Counted from the stretch's first letter, positions 26,701 to 36,451 are shown. The stretch is DNA of 64,000 nt from Spirosoma radiotolerans (GCF_000974425.1 NZ_CP010429.1:6402501-6466500), one strand, 5' to 3'. Translations and numbers: made by a program. Notes: a model not told the origin generated them from the sequence alone.

Positions 26701-26951
26701 TGCGATTCGAGCCGCTGAATATCGCTAACGTTGTTGATCAGGGAGGTTTCGGAGAAGTTCGTGATCATCTTCTCCATTTCATTCGTAGAAAGGCCACTGT
26801 AGCCCCAGATCACAGAAACAACCGGGATATTGATCCGGGGAAAGATATCGGTTGGCATTTGTGTGACCGACAGCCCGCCCATAATGATGATTAGCAGCGC
26901 CATCACGGCGATGGTATATTTCTTTTCAAGTGCCAGGCGAACAATCCACAT
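23793..26951 (-). CDS. RND multidrug efflux permease
   Basis: The inner membrane proton-driven pump of 1052 residues with the normal AcrB-like length and 12 TM helices (first at about 12-31, a cluster at about 340-500 and another at about 860-1040). Diagnostic stretches are PTDIFPRINIPVVSV, the TM4 proton-relay GILVDDATVTIENIHRN with paired Asp, and RPILMTAIAMIIGMLPM. The sequence type is closer to hydrophobe/amphiphile exporters than to metal exporters, but substrates cannot be read. It is transcribed toward DUF952, adaptor and TolC-like genes and is preceded by an AraC regulator gene. Confidence 0.95.
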   Translation of the reverse strand: MWIVRLALEKKYTIAVMALLIIIMGGLSVTQMPTDIFPRINIPVVSVIWGYSGLSTNEMEKMITNFSETSLINNVSDIQRLESQTYNGTAVLKIFFQPSVKIEEALAQVTAISQTILVRMPPGTQPPLIVRYNATDVPVLQLGLSSDSLTEAQITDYAQTRVRPQISTVPGSRLSQAFGGKTRQIAVDLEPDQLVAYNVTPEEVTNAVAAQNLTLPGGSLRLAEREYNVRLNSKPDVITTLNDIPIKTIGSTTVHMRDVANVHDGAAVQSNIVKQDGSKGVLMRIVKTGNASTTQIVDKIKNQILPTVRAAAPSNLRLEALFDQSVFVRASIKGVLVEGMIAALLTAGLILLFLGSWRSTLIVAISIPLSILASLIVLYLMGETLNIQTLGGLALAIGILVDDATVTIENIHRNEELGMPLRQAILEGAQQIATPTLVSTLTICIVFTSVLFLEGPARFLFGPLAEAVVFAMLASYILSRTLVPALADLMLKGESQHGHETAKRPNAFARFYNRFNEGFERFQLRYIRALEWVLNNRRVVLGVFLVVIVFTGVLLPFVGRDFFPQVDGGQIRLHLRAPAGTRLESSEQITAQTAEIVREVIPEEEISSVISNIGLTSERYNFFFSDNSSASSADAELLISLGEERSHPTADYVRELRARLREEMPDVTYFFLPADIVSQILNFGLTAAIDVQVSGFDRANNLKVARELETKIAQVPGAVDVHLHQVLDAPELFLNVDRERAGQFGLTEQRVATNLNISLSGTGQTRPNFWPDPVSGFPYIIAVQTPPYKLDSYDKLLQTPIAAGQADRATPQLLSNVMTMKRTTAPVIINRVNTQPTYDVYASVEKTDLGSVAKALEEITAEYKTQLKPGNVVSIRGQVESMESAFSRLGLGIVFAALLVYLLMVVNFQSFRYPFIIITALPGALCGMVWMLFLTGTTFSIPSLMGAIMSVGVATANSILLVSFAKDHLPEVGGNAYEAALEAGRTRLRPILMTAIAMIIGMLPMSLGLGEGGEQNAPLGRAVIGGLLLATFTTLLFVPVVFSYLARKPKPM

Positions 26952-27014
26952 GATGAATCAAGTAAGTAATTAGCAGCTACTGCGTTAAGCATCAGGGCTA
27001 CTTACGCAACGGGT

Positions 27015-27022
27015 CAAAATTA
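27015..27022 (-). promoter_or_regulatory. Possible -7 box of RND operon
   Basis: On the minus strand TAATTTTG matches TAnnTTTG and lies 63 bases before the permease ATG. No TTTG is found at the usual upstream spacing, so this is a weak call; an activator such as the upstream AraC protein could compensate. Confidence 0.35.
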
Positions 27023-27122
27023 GGGCTACGCCAGGCAGCAGAACAGGTATGTTTTGTAGATTCACTGGTAGAAAGTGCAGATACTAAAACCTGGGATATA
27101 AAAATTACCAGTTATCCTTGTT

Positions 27123-28055
27123 CTATGCGGCTAATGCATAGTGTTGTTCGCGGTAGGCACGAGGGGTTATACCCGTTATACTCTTGAAGAATTTTGTAAA
27201 ATTGGAGGGATCATCAAAATGAAGCTGATAGCCTATTTCGGCTACGGTGAGGTTCGTATTCCGAATCAAATTCTGAGCTTCAAACGCCGTCCGCTCCCGT
27301 ATGTGCTGCAGCGCTGTTTTACCCGTATACTTTTTGAGTATATCGCTGAGGTAGTGCGGGTGTATGTGCAGTCGGTTGGCGGCTTCATGGACCGTCAGCA
27401 GCACCGTCGATTCCCGCGTAGGATCAGGTAGATAGTACATCTGCAACAAACTCTGAAACCGCTCAACCAGCGATACAGGCTGCGAGTACTCAATAGCCGA
27501 AAGCGTCTGACGGTAAATCTGTCGGCTTTTGATCAGAGATGCTTGAAGTAAATGGTAAATCAAATCCAGCCGATCCGATTTAGAGCGCGTGGGATGGCTG
27601 GCTTCCGTAACAATGAGTTCAAACTGATGCGCTAGTTCATTGGCCTCATCTGACTTGATATGAATCAACGGCTGAGCCCCCTTCCGGTAAAAGGGATATT
27701 CATGCATGGGGTCCGACAGCATAGACCGTTTAGTTACGAATTCTGCTGTAAACATCAGCACATAGCCGTGCCACTGATCTTCCTTGTGAATGGATCGAAC
27801 TGTCCAGGGACGAAGAAAATACAGCGTACCCGGCTGAACGCGGTAAGGTACTCCATCCAAGTGAATGGTCCCCGTTCCTTCGGTTACCAGAGCGGCTACA
27901 TAGGTACTGCTTCGAAAAGGGGGAATTATTTCGCCCGGCCCACCAAACTGCTCAAACGGGAAAATGCCAAAACAGCGGTTGGTAGCGTCAATCGACTTGA
28001 CGGCCTTCAAAAAATCCGGCAAATTATCGTAGTACGGAATCGGTTGAGCTTCCAC
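27123..28055 (-). CDS. AraC family transcriptional regulator
   Basis: A regulator of 310 residues with an N-terminal cupin-like sensor half (VTEGTGTIHLDGVPYRVQPG, LRPWTVRSIHKED) and a C-terminal AraC DNA-binding domain: LHIHPHYLSDILKKYTGKT (first helix-turn-helix) and IGYQLHFDDPSNFTKFFKSITGITP (second). It lies directly upstream of the RND permease on the same strand with 171 bases between, so it is a candidate activator of the pump. The ligand is unknown. Confidence 0.92.
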   Translation of the reverse strand: MEAQPIPYYDNLPDFLKAVKSIDATNRCFGIFPFEQFGGPGEIIPPFRSSTYVAALVTEGTGTIHLDGVPYRVQPGTLYFLRPWTVRSIHKEDQWHGYVLMFTAEFVTKRSMLSDPMHEYPFYRKGAQPLIHIKSDEANELAHQFELIVTEASHPTRSKSDRLDLIYHLLQASLIKSRQIYRQTLSAIEYSQPVSLVERFQSLLQMYYLPDPTRESTVLLTVHEAANRLHIHPHYLSDILKKYTGKTALQHIRERTAFEAQNLIRNTNLTVAEIGYQLHFDDPSNFTKFFKSITGITPRAYREQHYALAA

Positions 28056-28412
28056 GTAGGCTAAAGTGACAGGACAGACAAAAGGGATTTATTAACACAA
28101 ACTCATTCAAGCGTATTACTTTCCAATAACAGCAATTACATCGATTCTAGATATGTAAAAACGAGAAAGCACCGCTCGTGCGCCAACAAAACCCATTTAA
28201 CACTAGGCAATTTAGTTGTATTATTCTAAAAAATGAATTGCACTAATTGAATTATTCGAAGAATAAATTACTCACACCGGCAGAAGCGTGCGGTGTAATA
28301 CAGGAGCTTGAGGATTAACTTTCAGTGGTAGACTGGCCTGTTGTTCATTAATACGATTTCACTGGGTAATCGGGCCTGGTTGGGCTTACTCAAACAAGCC
28401 CATCTTATTACC
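28056..28412. other. A/T-rich gap without a gene
   Basis: About 357 bases between the AraC gene start and the acyltransferase stop. It is A/T-rich and holds a short palindrome TTATTC-GAA-GAATAA at 28252-28266 that could be a regulator site for the AraC gene. I see no ORF, RNA gene or repeat of note. Confidence 0.5.
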
Positions 28413-29438
28413 TTATTGTGTAGAAGATACCCTAGCCGACTTTTCCTCTACGCTAACTTTAGGCCGACTGAAATCACCACATAATGCTCGAAATACAGCT
28501 GGCGCGTATTTATCAAGGACTACCATTAGCAGCATGCAAATACCCAGACCAATTAAGGGGCTCATTAGATGAAAAAATCCGCCCGTTACGATTGATTTTG
28601 CGAAGATTCGATGGAAAACAAGGTTGACAACAGGGTGGTATAAATAAAGCGGTAAGGAGTACCGTCTGCCATAGTAGCTAAGCGGATACTCCGGAGAGAT
28701 AGATAGTCGTAATGATAATAGAAAGATACCAACCGAAAGCGGTAAGGTGCCTGCGAGAAAGTTTACCTTGGCTGCGCTGGGCATAAAGCTTGACAAGAAC
28801 GACACCTCAACTAGTTGAAGGCCAATACCAAGGGCAATTAGTATGTAGGCAGTCAGTCTGGATACATGTCTATCTAACGCATGCTTGGAAATTAAAAACC
28901 CAATGCATAAAAAAGGAACGGATAATAAAGAGCGGGCATAAATTGGGTGAGGTCCAAGGCCCAGCAGGGAGTTGTAAGGTATGAAAATCAGGATAATCAG
29001 CAGACTAACCACGACCACAAAAGGCAACAACTTGTCTAATTTAAAATGTAACAGGAACCAGAGCGCCAGATAACCCAGCATCATGGAGGTGAGAAACCAC
29101 AGATGAAAATAAACGCCCGTTAATAATGTAAAGTAGGTAATCAGGGGCTTGATCGTTCCTTCAGTAAGTAAAGTAAACAGTAAATAAAATAGGTTGACGA
29201 ACAGCGTGACAAACAATAGATTTCTAATTGTTTTAGTAAAAGCCTGAACCGGCCGGACAGCATAGCTTTTCTGAAAATAATAGCCTGCAACCATAAAAAA
29301 GAATGGGACTACCCATCGTCCTAACACGCCCAATAAGCTCAGCGTAGGGCGATACTCTGAGTAGATACTGTGACATAAAAAAACTAGACAAGCGCCTAAA
29401 AACCGAAAAACATCTATACTTCCATTACGTTGATTCAT
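28413..29438 (-). CDS. Acyltransferase 3 family membrane protein
   Basis: An integral membrane O-acyltransferase of 341 residues with about ten TM helices. It starts with the family pattern RNGSIDVFRFLGACLVFLCH, where Arg and His are the expected catalytic residues, followed by FFFMVAGYYF, and later LPLYLYHPVVNL. Such proteins add acetyl or succinyl groups to exported sugars or peptidoglycan. It is flanked by A/T-rich gaps on both sides and has no operon partners, which could reflect transfer. Confidence 0.88.
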   Translation of the reverse strand: MNQRNGSIDVFRFLGACLVFLCHSIYSEYRPTLSLLGVLGRWVVPFFFMVAGYYFQKSYAVRPVQAFTKTIRNLLFVTLFVNLFYLLFTLLTEGTIKPLITYFTLLTGVYFHLWFLTSMMLGYLALWFLLHFKLDKLLPFVVVVSLLIILIFIPYNSLLGLGPHPIYARSLLSVPFLCIGFLISKHALDRHVSRLTAYILIALGIGLQLVEVSFLSSFMPSAAKVNFLAGTLPLSVGIFLLSLRLSISPEYPLSYYGRRYSLPLYLYHPVVNLVFHRIFAKSIVTGGFFHLMSPLIGLGICMLLMVVLDKYAPAVFRALCGDFSRPKVSVEEKSARVSSTQ

Positions 29439-29850
29439 GATTCATATAACTGGCGAGCCAGCGTAGTTTGATGAACAACCTGATTGTTATATTGCTAATT
29501 ATATATGATTCAGTAGACCTTTTTCGGCGATAAATAAGTATTTCTCCAATGTATAGATAAGCTTCGTGTTAGCCTCTTGTGTCCATACAGACACAGGGAA
29601 ATTGACATAAAATGTAATTGGAGCAGCACGAGTATAGTATTAACCGCTTTAATTCTCTAGAATGCGTCTACAATTTAATATATTTTGGCTTTTTTATAAC
29701 ATAATGTTTATATAATCAATTATTCGGTTCTTTAAAATACATATTTGGGTCTATTCTCTCTAATGTCCAACCACCTTGCAGGAAAATAGAAAGCTCGTAG
29801 TGCATTTACAGTAACGCCGTTTGGTAGTAAGGTTAAAGCAGAAATCGTCG
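29439..29850. other. A/T-rich gap without a gene
   Basis: About 410 bases between divergent genes, clearly more A/T-rich than the surroundings (runs such as TTTAATATATTTTGGC). It must hold the acyltransferase promoter. No coding potential, RNA structure or repeat could be supported. Confidence 0.5.
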
Positions 29851-29858
29851 TAATTTTG
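29851..29858 (+). promoter_or_regulatory. -7 box of cyclophilin gene
   Basis: TAATTTTG matches TAnnTTTG exactly and lies 24 bases before the ATG. A TTTG is present upstream at 29820-29823, but the spacer of 27 is longer than usual. Confidence 0.4.
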
Positions 29859-29882
29859 TGCTAAACAAAATTGATTTCAGTT

Positions 29883-30320
29883 ATGCCAAAGGCACAAATG
29901 AATACCGACAAGGGCACAATGCTCATTGAGTTTTTCGAGAAAGATGCTCCTAAGGCGGTCGATAACTTTATTACCCTGGCCAAGAAGGGCTTTTATGACG
30001 GGGTTAAATTTCACCGCGTAATCCCAAATTTCATGATTCAGGGGGGCGATCCGACGGGTACCGGCGCAGGTGGACCAGGCTATACTATTGATTGTGAACT
30101 TACTGGCGAGAATCAGTACCACGATCGGGGTGTTTTATCCATGGCTCACCGGGGGCGTAATACGGGCGGTTCACAGTTTTTCATCTGTCATAACCGCCAG
30201 AACACCGCTCACCTCGACCGGAACCACACGGTTTTTGGCAAAGTGGTCGACGGTTTGGACGTAATCGACCAGATTCAGCAGGGTGACAAAATCAACAGCA
30301 TCACAGTGCTGGAAGATTAG
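29883..30320 (+). CDS. Peptidyl-prolyl cis-trans isomerase, cyclophilin type
   Basis: A single-domain cytoplasmic cyclophilin of 145 residues. Key active-site residues are visible in FHRVIPNFMIQGGDP (Arg, Phe, Gln), MAHRGRNTGGSQFFI and HLDRNHTVFGKVVDG. It catalyses prolyl isomerisation in protein folding. The ATG at 29883 is preferred to the TTG four codons upstream. It ends at a very strong shared terminator with the convergent TspO-like gene. Confidence 0.95.
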   Translation: MPKAQMNTDKGTMLIEFFEKDAPKAVDNFITLAKKGFYDGVKFHRVIPNFMIQGGDPTGTGAGGPGYTIDCELTGENQYHDRGVLSMAHRGRNTGGSQFFICHNRQNTAHLDRNHTVFGKVVDGLDVIDQIQQGDKINSITVLED

Positions 30321-30334
30321 TATAAACTGATAAC

Positions 30335-30391
30335 AACATTAAACGACATACCCCGCCCCTGATTCAGGGGCGGGGTATGTCGTTTAATGTT
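30335..30391. terminator. 28-bp perfect bidirectional terminator
   Basis: Perfect arms 30335-30362 and 30364-30391 with a 1-base centre (the innermost pairs would open as a loop). It fills the 73-base gap between convergent stops at 30320 and 30394. A/T-rich outer ends and a GC-rich core make it suitable for both directions. Confidence 0.8.
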
Positions 30392-30393
30392 TC

Positions 30394-31218
30394 TCAACTA
30401 TAGGCGGGCGTCTTCTTCGAAATGAGTCCCGAAATGGCCAGCCCCACGGCAGCAATCGCTCCGGCTCCGGCAATTAACTGAACCTGGCTATAGCCCTTCT
30501 GTTCGGCAGCAATCGCCACGTAAGCCCAGGTAAACACCAGAATATAGGCCACACTCCGGTAACGGTTGAAAACGATTGCACCTACAACCAGTCCAACGAT
30601 GAGTATGGCCATTGCCCATGACTGTTCGCTCAGGCCCATCAGACTAAACTCTGTCGATTTTAAAAACACTGTTACGTTTAAAATCGTAGCCACGGTAAGC
30701 CAGCCGAAGTAAATTGAAAACGGAATCCGGGCCAGCCATGTTTCCGTTGCCGAAGCTGGAGATTCAGGTAATGTAGCGTCCGGGTCCGTATCAACCAGGG
30801 GCGTTGTAGCTCCCCGTAAGCCACGCCGAACGAGCAGTTGCTGTTCAATGACCACCAGCGAGAACAGCATCACCAGAATAACCAGCAAGGCAATGCCAAT
30901 ACGCTCGTTATTAAAAAGCGGGCTCCAGGCTGCATTCCCAAACGCATTGAGTACTACCCACCAGCCAATCGCCCGGAAGCGGGGATTTTCTCGTTGAGCG
31001 CTCAGGCCCTGGTAAATGGCAAAACCCAGCAGGCCTAGAAAAATGATTCCCCAAATCGAAAAGGCATAACCCGCCGGCGTAATCAGCGTGTGGTACTTGT
31101 CGGAAATTACCTTATTTGTTTGTCCCCCAAAAGCTCCCGTGTTGGAGAGGTAATTCATCACAATAAGCGTGATGATGCTGAACATGACAAAGAACTGACG
31201 TAGTTTATCGGATTGCAT
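30394..31218 (-). CDS. TspO/MBR-related tryptophan-rich membrane protein
   Basis: A membrane protein of about 274 residues with seven or eight TM helices. The signature regions ITPAGYAFSIWGIIFLGLLG and FSIYFGWLTVATILN resemble TspO/tryptophan-rich sensory proteins, but it is longer than canonical five-helix TspO (about 160 residues). Family members bind porphyrins or are implicated in stress responses; the ligand is not evident here. The ATG at 31218 (MQSDKL) follows the OmpA-gene hairpin; the longer frame to 31242 overlaps that hairpin. Confidence 0.75.
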   Translation of the reverse strand: MQSDKLRQFFVMFSIITLIVMNYLSNTGAFGGQTNKVISDKYHTLITPAGYAFSIWGIIFLGLLGFAIYQGLSAQRENPRFRAIGWWVVLNAFGNAAWSPLFNNERIGIALLVILVMLFSLVVIEQQLLVRRGLRGATTPLVDTDPDATLPESPASATETWLARIPFSIYFGWLTVATILNVTVFLKSTEFSLMGLSEQSWAMAILIVGLVVGAIVFNRYRSVAYILVFTWAYVAIAAEQKGYSQVQLIAGAGAIAAVGLAISGLISKKTPAYS

Positions 31219-31225
31219 AAAACGA

Positions 31226-31259
31226 AAGGGCTTGGTTACCAATTGATAACCAAGCCCTT
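31226..31259 (-). terminator. Terminator of PorE-like gene
   Basis: Perfect 13-bp arms (31226-31238 and 31247-31259) with an 8-base loop, 28 bases past the stop of the OmpA-family gene, ending in a T-rich stretch on the minus strand. It is immediately upstream of the TspO-like start. Confidence 0.7.
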
Positions 31260-31287
31260 CAAGCTAGTGTTTCCCGAAGGGGAAGCG

Positions 31288-33315
31288 TTATAACTCCAGA
31301 ATTTTAATTTCTGTCCGACGGTTGCGCTGGTGTTCCTCTTCGGTCTTGGCATTTTTAACGACCAACCGCGTTTCGCCATACCCTTTGGCCACCAGCCGGT
31401 CGGCCGAAATACCCTGCGACACAATGTAATCCACCGCAGCTTTGGCTCGATTTTGCGACAACTTCATGTTGTATGCATCAGGCGCCCGAACGTCCGTATG
31501 TGAGCTAAGTTCGAGTTTGAGCGTTGGGTTGTCTTTCAAAATCACAACGATTTTGTCAAGCTCCGGCGCAGCATCCGATCGAATGTTGTATTTATCGAGA
31601 TCGTAGTAAATGTTTTCGAGAACAAACGTTTTGTTTAGCAGCGACCGATCGAGCAAAAGATCGACAGTAAATGTTGTATCGGTTTGCGGTTTGGTCAGGA
31701 AGACGGCAGGAATGCTTCTACCTTGCATCGTAAACGGCTCCCGGCGGGTCAGGTAACCTTTTCGTTCGGCCAGAAGTGTATAGTCTTTGCCTTCTGTTAA
31801 TGGATATTTCCCAAACGTTCCGGGCTGACCCGTTACGACTTCGGCAATTGGCTGGCCCGTTGCGTCGTCCAGAATCCGAACGCGTGCCGAATCGAGCGGG
31901 GCAGTGGGTGTCTCATTGGCCAAAACCGTTCCAGCAATGAAATAGCGAACGATTTTGGGAGCGTTGGCCGGTGGTGGCGTTTGCACGATAATCGTTGTGG
32001 TATCGGTTGGTGGGCCTTCCTGGAAGAAATAAATGTCATCATCGCCTTTTCCTCCGCTCCGGTTCGAGGCCATATAGCCTTTGGTGGCTTCGGTATAAAT
32101 CAGGCCGAAGTCATCGGCGGGCGAGTTGATGGGCTGTCCCATATTTTCAACCCGTGTAACGCCCCCTGAACGCGTAGCCACGAACACGTCTAATTTTCCT
32201 AAACCCGGATGACCATCCGAAGCAAAATATAATTTTGCATTGGGCGCTACGTAGGGAAACATCTCGTCGCCGGGCGTATTGATATCGCGGCCCATGTTGA
32301 CGGGACGGCTGAAGCGGCCGGATGCATCAATACTGGTCCGATACAGGTCAATACCACCAGCACCACCGGCCCGATTTGAAGCAAAGTAAAGCGTTTTTCC
32401 ATCGGCCGAAAACGCGGGCGATCCGTCCCAGGCCAGCGAATCACTGATGGGCAAACGCAGTGGCTGGCTCCAGGTGTTGTTGTCGCCCAGGCGGCTAATG
32501 TACAAGTCGACATCGAGGCCACCTTTCCGTTTGCCATTGTTACCCCGCGCCAGGATCATGGTTTTCCCATCTTTTGAGAAAGCCGGTGTCCCTTCGTTCA
32601 CGTCGCCCTGAAAGACATTGTTGCTGAACACCTCGGGCGTACCTGAAGCACCACCCGGATTTCCGGTCTCGTCGGGCTTCTGGTCGGGCAACGCTTTGCT
32701 TAGCTTCGTTTTATATAACCCCAGCATAGGCTGGCCATTGTTCTTATACACAGTCTCTTTCCGGGAGGCCGTAAATACCAAGTCCTCACCCCGAACGACT
32801 GGTGCAAATTCAGCCCCCGGCGAGTTCAGGTTACCCATGTTGCGGAGCGTGATGAGCGATTTGTTCTGGGCAATAGCATCAATCGCCTTCAGCGTTTCTA
32901 CTTCCCGTTTGGCTTTGTCGAGCGTAGCTTTTGCGGCTGTCTTTGGCGCATTGGCCAGGTATTGCTGCAACTGCTGCAGGGCTGCGGCATAGTTTCCCTG
33001 CGATTTTAGGGCATACGCGTAATTGAAGTGGGCGTCGGGCTCTTTGGTACCCGCTTCAATGGCCTTCTGATAAAAGGGGACGGCCTCACCAAACCGGTTC
33101 GATAAGCGGTAGGATTCAGCGGTATAATAATTCAGGCGGGCCGGGTCGATATCGCCCTTTGCTGCTTTCTGAAACTGGGTTAGTGCCAGATTATATTCGC
33201 CAGCATCATAGTGACGGACACCTTTCTTATACGCCTGCATGGCTGAATTGCAGCCCGTTAGTCCGCTGGCCAGACCTAACACTACGAGCAGTACAGATAA
33301 CGTATTGGTTTTCAT
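31288..33315 (-). CDS. PorE-like OmpA-family lipoprotein (TPR, PD40, regulatory, OmpA domains)
   Basis: A lipoprotein of about 675 residues from the ATG at 33315, lipobox GLTGC with Cys22. Domains in order: TPR repeats (about 25-125), a PD40/WD40-like propeller (about 170-430, with repeated DGKT and SADGKTLYFASNR motifs), a carboxypeptidase-regulatory-like domain (about 460-540, DSARVRILDDATGQPI), and a C-terminal OmpA peptidoglycan-binding domain (about 560-675, LELSSHTDVRAPDAYN). This is the layout of PorE, a peptidoglycan-linked component of the type IX secretion system, but paralogues with other roles are common in Bacteroidota. Confidence 0.88.
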   Translation of the reverse strand: MKTNTLSVLLVVLGLASGLTGCNSAMQAYKKGVRHYDAGEYNLALTQFQKAAKGDIDPARLNYYTAESYRLSNRFGEAVPFYQKAIEAGTKEPDAHFNYAYALKSQGNYAAALQQLQQYLANAPKTAAKATLDKAKREVETLKAIDAIAQNKSLITLRNMGNLNSPGAEFAPVVRGEDLVFTASRKETVYKNNGQPMLGLYKTKLSKALPDQKPDETGNPGGASGTPEVFSNNVFQGDVNEGTPAFSKDGKTMILARGNNGKRKGGLDVDLYISRLGDNNTWSQPLRLPISDSLAWDGSPAFSADGKTLYFASNRAGGAGGIDLYRTSIDASGRFSRPVNMGRDINTPGDEMFPYVAPNAKLYFASDGHPGLGKLDVFVATRSGGVTRVENMGQPINSPADDFGLIYTEATKGYMASNRSGGKGDDDIYFFQEGPPTDTTTIIVQTPPPANAPKIVRYFIAGTVLANETPTAPLDSARVRILDDATGQPIAEVVTGQPGTFGKYPLTEGKDYTLLAERKGYLTRREPFTMQGRSIPAVFLTKPQTDTTFTVDLLLDRSLLNKTFVLENIYYDLDKYNIRSDAAPELDKIVVILKDNPTLKLELSSHTDVRAPDAYNMKLSQNRAKAAVDYIVSQGISADRLVAKGYGETRLVVKNAKTEEEHQRNRRTEIKILEL

Positions 33316-33422
33316 AGGACTAAAAAAGCAAATCGCTGATTCTCGCCCAAGATAATGCAAATTTGGGCGGGTCTTACTTTTAACGATTACAATTGGTTTT
33401 TATTGAGGATTGTTTCACAGTA

Positions 33423-33494
33423 AAAACGGGTGAAAACCCGCGCTTTGTACGAATCTGTTTTAAGGATTCCAAAGCACGGGCTTTCACCCGTTTT
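33423..33494 (-). terminator. Terminator of gcvP
   Basis: Arms 33423-33447 and 33470-33494 pair over 25 positions with two wobble-type mismatches, starting 18 bases past the gcvP stop. Outer ends AAAA/TTTT provide a U tract in both directions. Confidence 0.75.
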
Positions 33495-33511
33495 AATTAT
33501 GAACAGGTTTC

Positions 33512-36415
33512 TTACGCTTGTTGCCCCACGCCCATTTCCTCAGCAACTTCCGTTGCATAGGCATCCGTCGGAATGCAGGAACAAACCAGGTTCCGGTCAC
33601 CATAGGCCGAATCAATACGACTCACACTTGGCCAGAACTTACGAGCCCGCACCTGTGGCAACGGATACACTGCTTTTTCGCGGCTGTACGGGCGCGTCCA
33701 GTTGTCGCTCAAGGCAACCGTAGCGGTGTGTGGCGCGTATTTCAGTACATTGCTGGCCCGGTCGGCGTCTCCTGCTTCAATTTCGCGAATTTCATTTCGG
33801 ATAGCAATCATGGCCTCGCAGAAGCGATCCAGTTCAGCTTTTGATTCCGATTCTGTTGGCTCGATCATCAGCGTACCAGCCACTGGGAACGAGACAGTTG
33901 GCGCATGGAAGCCATAATCCATCAATCGTTTGGCGATGTCTTCAACTTCAACGCCAGATGTCGCTTTGAACGGACGGCAATCGAGAATCATTTCATGCGC
34001 GCAACGACCATTCGTACCTGTATACAACGTGTCGTAATGCCCTTCCAAACGAGCTTTGATGTAGTTGGCGTTCAGAATAGCTCGTTTCGTGGCATTCGTT
34101 AATCCTTCGCCCCCCATCATCGCAATGTAGGCATACGAAATAGTGAGGATACTCGCCGAGCCGTAGGGGGCCGCCGAAACAGCATGAATGGCCTGATCGC
34201 CCCCAATGTGCACCACGGCATGACCGGGAAGGAACGGTACCAACTGCGGAGCGACACCAATTGGCCCCATGCCTGGCCCGCCCCCGCCATGCGGAATGCA
34301 GAATGTTTTATGAAGATTCAGGTGACACACATCGGCACCAATCGTAGCTGGTGACGTCAGACCAACCTGCGCGTTCATGTTCGCACCATCCATGTAGACC
34401 TGCCCACCATGTTCGTGAATGATGGAGCAGATTTCTTTGATGCTTTCTTCAAATACCCCGTGTGTCGATGGGTACGTTACCATCAGACACGACAGGTCAT
34501 TGCTGTACTGCTCCGCTTTCGCCTTCAAGTCAGCTACGTCAATGTTGCCGCGCTCATCGCATTTGACAATGACCACCTTCATACCAGCCATAACAGCGCT
34601 GGCGGGGTTGGTTCCATGCGCTGATTGTGGGATAAGCGAAATAGTCCGGTGAGCATCGCCCCGACTTTCGTGATACGCCCGAATAACCATTAATCCGGCG
34701 TATTCACCCTGAGCGCCCGAGTTTGGTTGCAGCGACATGGCGGCAAAGCCCGTTATCTCGCAAAGCCAGGCATTTAGTTCGGCAAACATCTGCTGATAGC
34801 CGGTCGTTTGGTCTTTCGGCGCGAAGGGATGCAGTTTGCCCAGTTCAGGCCAGGTAACCGGAATCATTTCGGCCGTCGCGTTCAGTTTCATGGTGCAGCT
34901 ACCGAGCGAAATCATCGAATGAACCAGCGAAAGATCCTTTTCTTCCAGCGATTTTAGGTAACGCAGCATTTCGTGTTCCGTATGGTGCGTATTGAATACC
35001 GGATGCGTGAGGTAGTCCGACTGCCGGATGAGTGGCTCAGGCCAGGTAATTTCCAGACTTTCCAGAATAGCCTCCATATCGGCTTTGATGCCGAAAACAG
35101 TCAGCAATTCGGTTACGTCGTGTAATGATTTTGCTTCATCGAACGAGACGCCTACGTGCTCTTCATCGTCAAAATAACGCAGGTTAATCTGAGCAGCCTT
35201 TGCCGATTTTTTCAGCGATTCGGTGTCCAGCACCTTTACCGTAACCGTATCGAAGTAATTTTCTGTATTTACCTCGTAGCCGTTCCAGCGAAGCGCCGTT
35301 GCGAAAATCTTAGTCAGTGCATGTACCTGCTCCGCAATGGCGCGCAGCCGTTGTGGACCGTGATAAACAGCATAGCTTCCGGCCATAACGGCCAGCAGCA
35401 CCTGTGCGGTACAGATGTTCGAGGTCGCTTTTTCCCGACGAATGTGTTGCTCGCGCGTCTGGAGCGCCATCCGCAGGGCAGGTTTGCCCTCGGCATCCTG
35501 AGATACACCGATAATCCGTCCCGGAATCTGCCGTTTGAAGGCATCGCGGGTTGCGAAGAAAGCCGCGTGCGGACCACCGTAGCCCATAGGTACGCCAAAC
35601 CGTTGCGATGAGCCAACCACAACATCAGCGCCCATTTCGCCGGGTGAGGTGAGCAAGGTGAGCGCCAGCAAATCGGCAGCAACAGCCACCGTAATGCTCA
35701 GTTCATGAGCAGCAGCAATCAGATCGGTGTAGTTGAATACTTCACCGTCCGAAGCCGGGTATTGCAGCAGCATGCCGAAGATCTGGCCACTGGTGAGATC
35801 AACCGTGCGGTGGTCGCCAACCAGGATGGTAACACCAATGGGCGTGGCCCGTGTCAGCAGTACATCGATAGTTTGGGGATGGCACCGATCCGAAACGAAA
35901 AATGTCGTCGCGGCTTTCTTTTGCGCCGGACGCATGGCAAACAGCATGTGCATCGCTTCGGCGGCAGCGGTGGCTTCGTCGAGGAGGGATGCATTGGCCA
36001 GATCCATGCCCGTCAGGTCCGATACGACCGTCTGAAAATTAAGCAGCGCTTCGAGCCGTCCCTGGGCAATTTCGGCCTGATAAGGCGTATAGGCCGTGTA
36101 CCAGGCTGGATTTTCGAGAATATTGCGAAGAATAACGTTTGGCGTCAGCGTATCGTAATACCCCGTACCGATGTATGATTTAAAGATTTTATTTTGCCCG
36201 GCCACCTTTTTAAAATCAGTCAGAAAAGCGGTTTCTGACTTGGGTGCGGGGAGGTTCAGTGGCGTTGCCAGTCGAATAGCGTCGGGTACGGTTTGACCAA
36301 TCAGTTCGTCGATGGTTTCGGCCCCAATGGTCTGGAGCATGTCGGCCAGAGCCGTGTCAGTCTGACCGTGATGACGGTCTTCAAATATGTCTGTTTGTTG
36401 AAGCTTTAGTTTCAT
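33512..36415 (-). CDS. gcvP: Glycine dehydrogenase (P protein of glycine cleavage system)
   Basis: The PLP-dependent decarboxylase of the glycine cleavage complex, 967 residues, a single-chain type (not split into two subunits). The N-terminal half contains [18 protein letters not shown] and the C-terminal half the PLP lysine Lys703 in [16 protein letters not shown]. It decarboxylates glycine and transfers aminomethyl to the lipoyl group of protein H. The ATG at 36415 (MKLKLQ) is preferred to one five codons upstream. gcvT and gcvH are not in the window, so the system is dispersed. Confidence 0.97.
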   Translation of the reverse strand: MKLKLQQTDIFEDRHHGQTDTALADMLQTIGAETIDELIGQTVPDAIRLATPLNLPAPKSETAFLTDFKKVAGQNKIFKSYIGTGYYDTLTPNVILRNILENPAWYTAYTPYQAEIAQGRLEALLNFQTVVSDLTGMDLANASLLDEATAAAEAMHMLFAMRPAQKKAATTFFVSDRCHPQTIDVLLTRATPIGVTILVGDHRTVDLTSGQIFGMLLQYPASDGEVFNYTDLIAAAHELSITVAVAADLLALTLLTSPGEMGADVVVGSSQRFGVPMGYGGPHAAFFATRDAFKRQIPGRIIGVSQDAEGKPALRMALQTREQHIRREKATSNICTAQVLLAVMAGSYAVYHGPQRLRAIAEQVHALTKIFATALRWNGYEVNTENYFDTVTVKVLDTESLKKSAKAAQINLRYFDDEEHVGVSFDEAKSLHDVTELLTVFGIKADMEAILESLEITWPEPLIRQSDYLTHPVFNTHHTEHEMLRYLKSLEEKDLSLVHSMISLGSCTMKLNATAEMIPVTWPELGKLHPFAPKDQTTGYQQMFAELNAWLCEITGFAAMSLQPNSGAQGEYAGLMVIRAYHESRGDAHRTISLIPQSAHGTNPASAVMAGMKVVIVKCDERGNIDVADLKAKAEQYSNDLSCLMVTYPSTHGVFEESIKEICSIIHEHGGQVYMDGANMNAQVGLTSPATIGADVCHLNLHKTFCIPHGGGGPGMGPIGVAPQLVPFLPGHAVVHIGGDQAIHAVSAAPYGSASILTISYAYIAMMGGEGLTNATKRAILNANYIKARLEGHYDTLYTGTNGRCAHEMILDCRPFKATSGVEVEDIAKRLMDYGFHAPTVSFPVAGTLMIEPTESESKAELDRFCEAMIAIRNEIREIEAGDADRASNVLKYAPHTATVALSDNWTRPYSREKAVYPLPQVRARKFWPSVSRIDSAYGDRNLVCSCIPTDAYATEVAEEMGVGQQA

Positions 36416-36451
36416 GCCTGAATCGACCACCTTTTCGTTTTAATGAAAACT

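Noticed and set aside
28252-28266. Short palindrome upstream of the AraC gene as an operator
   Set aside because: Six-bp arms in A/T-rich sequence are expected by chance; no second copy was seen.
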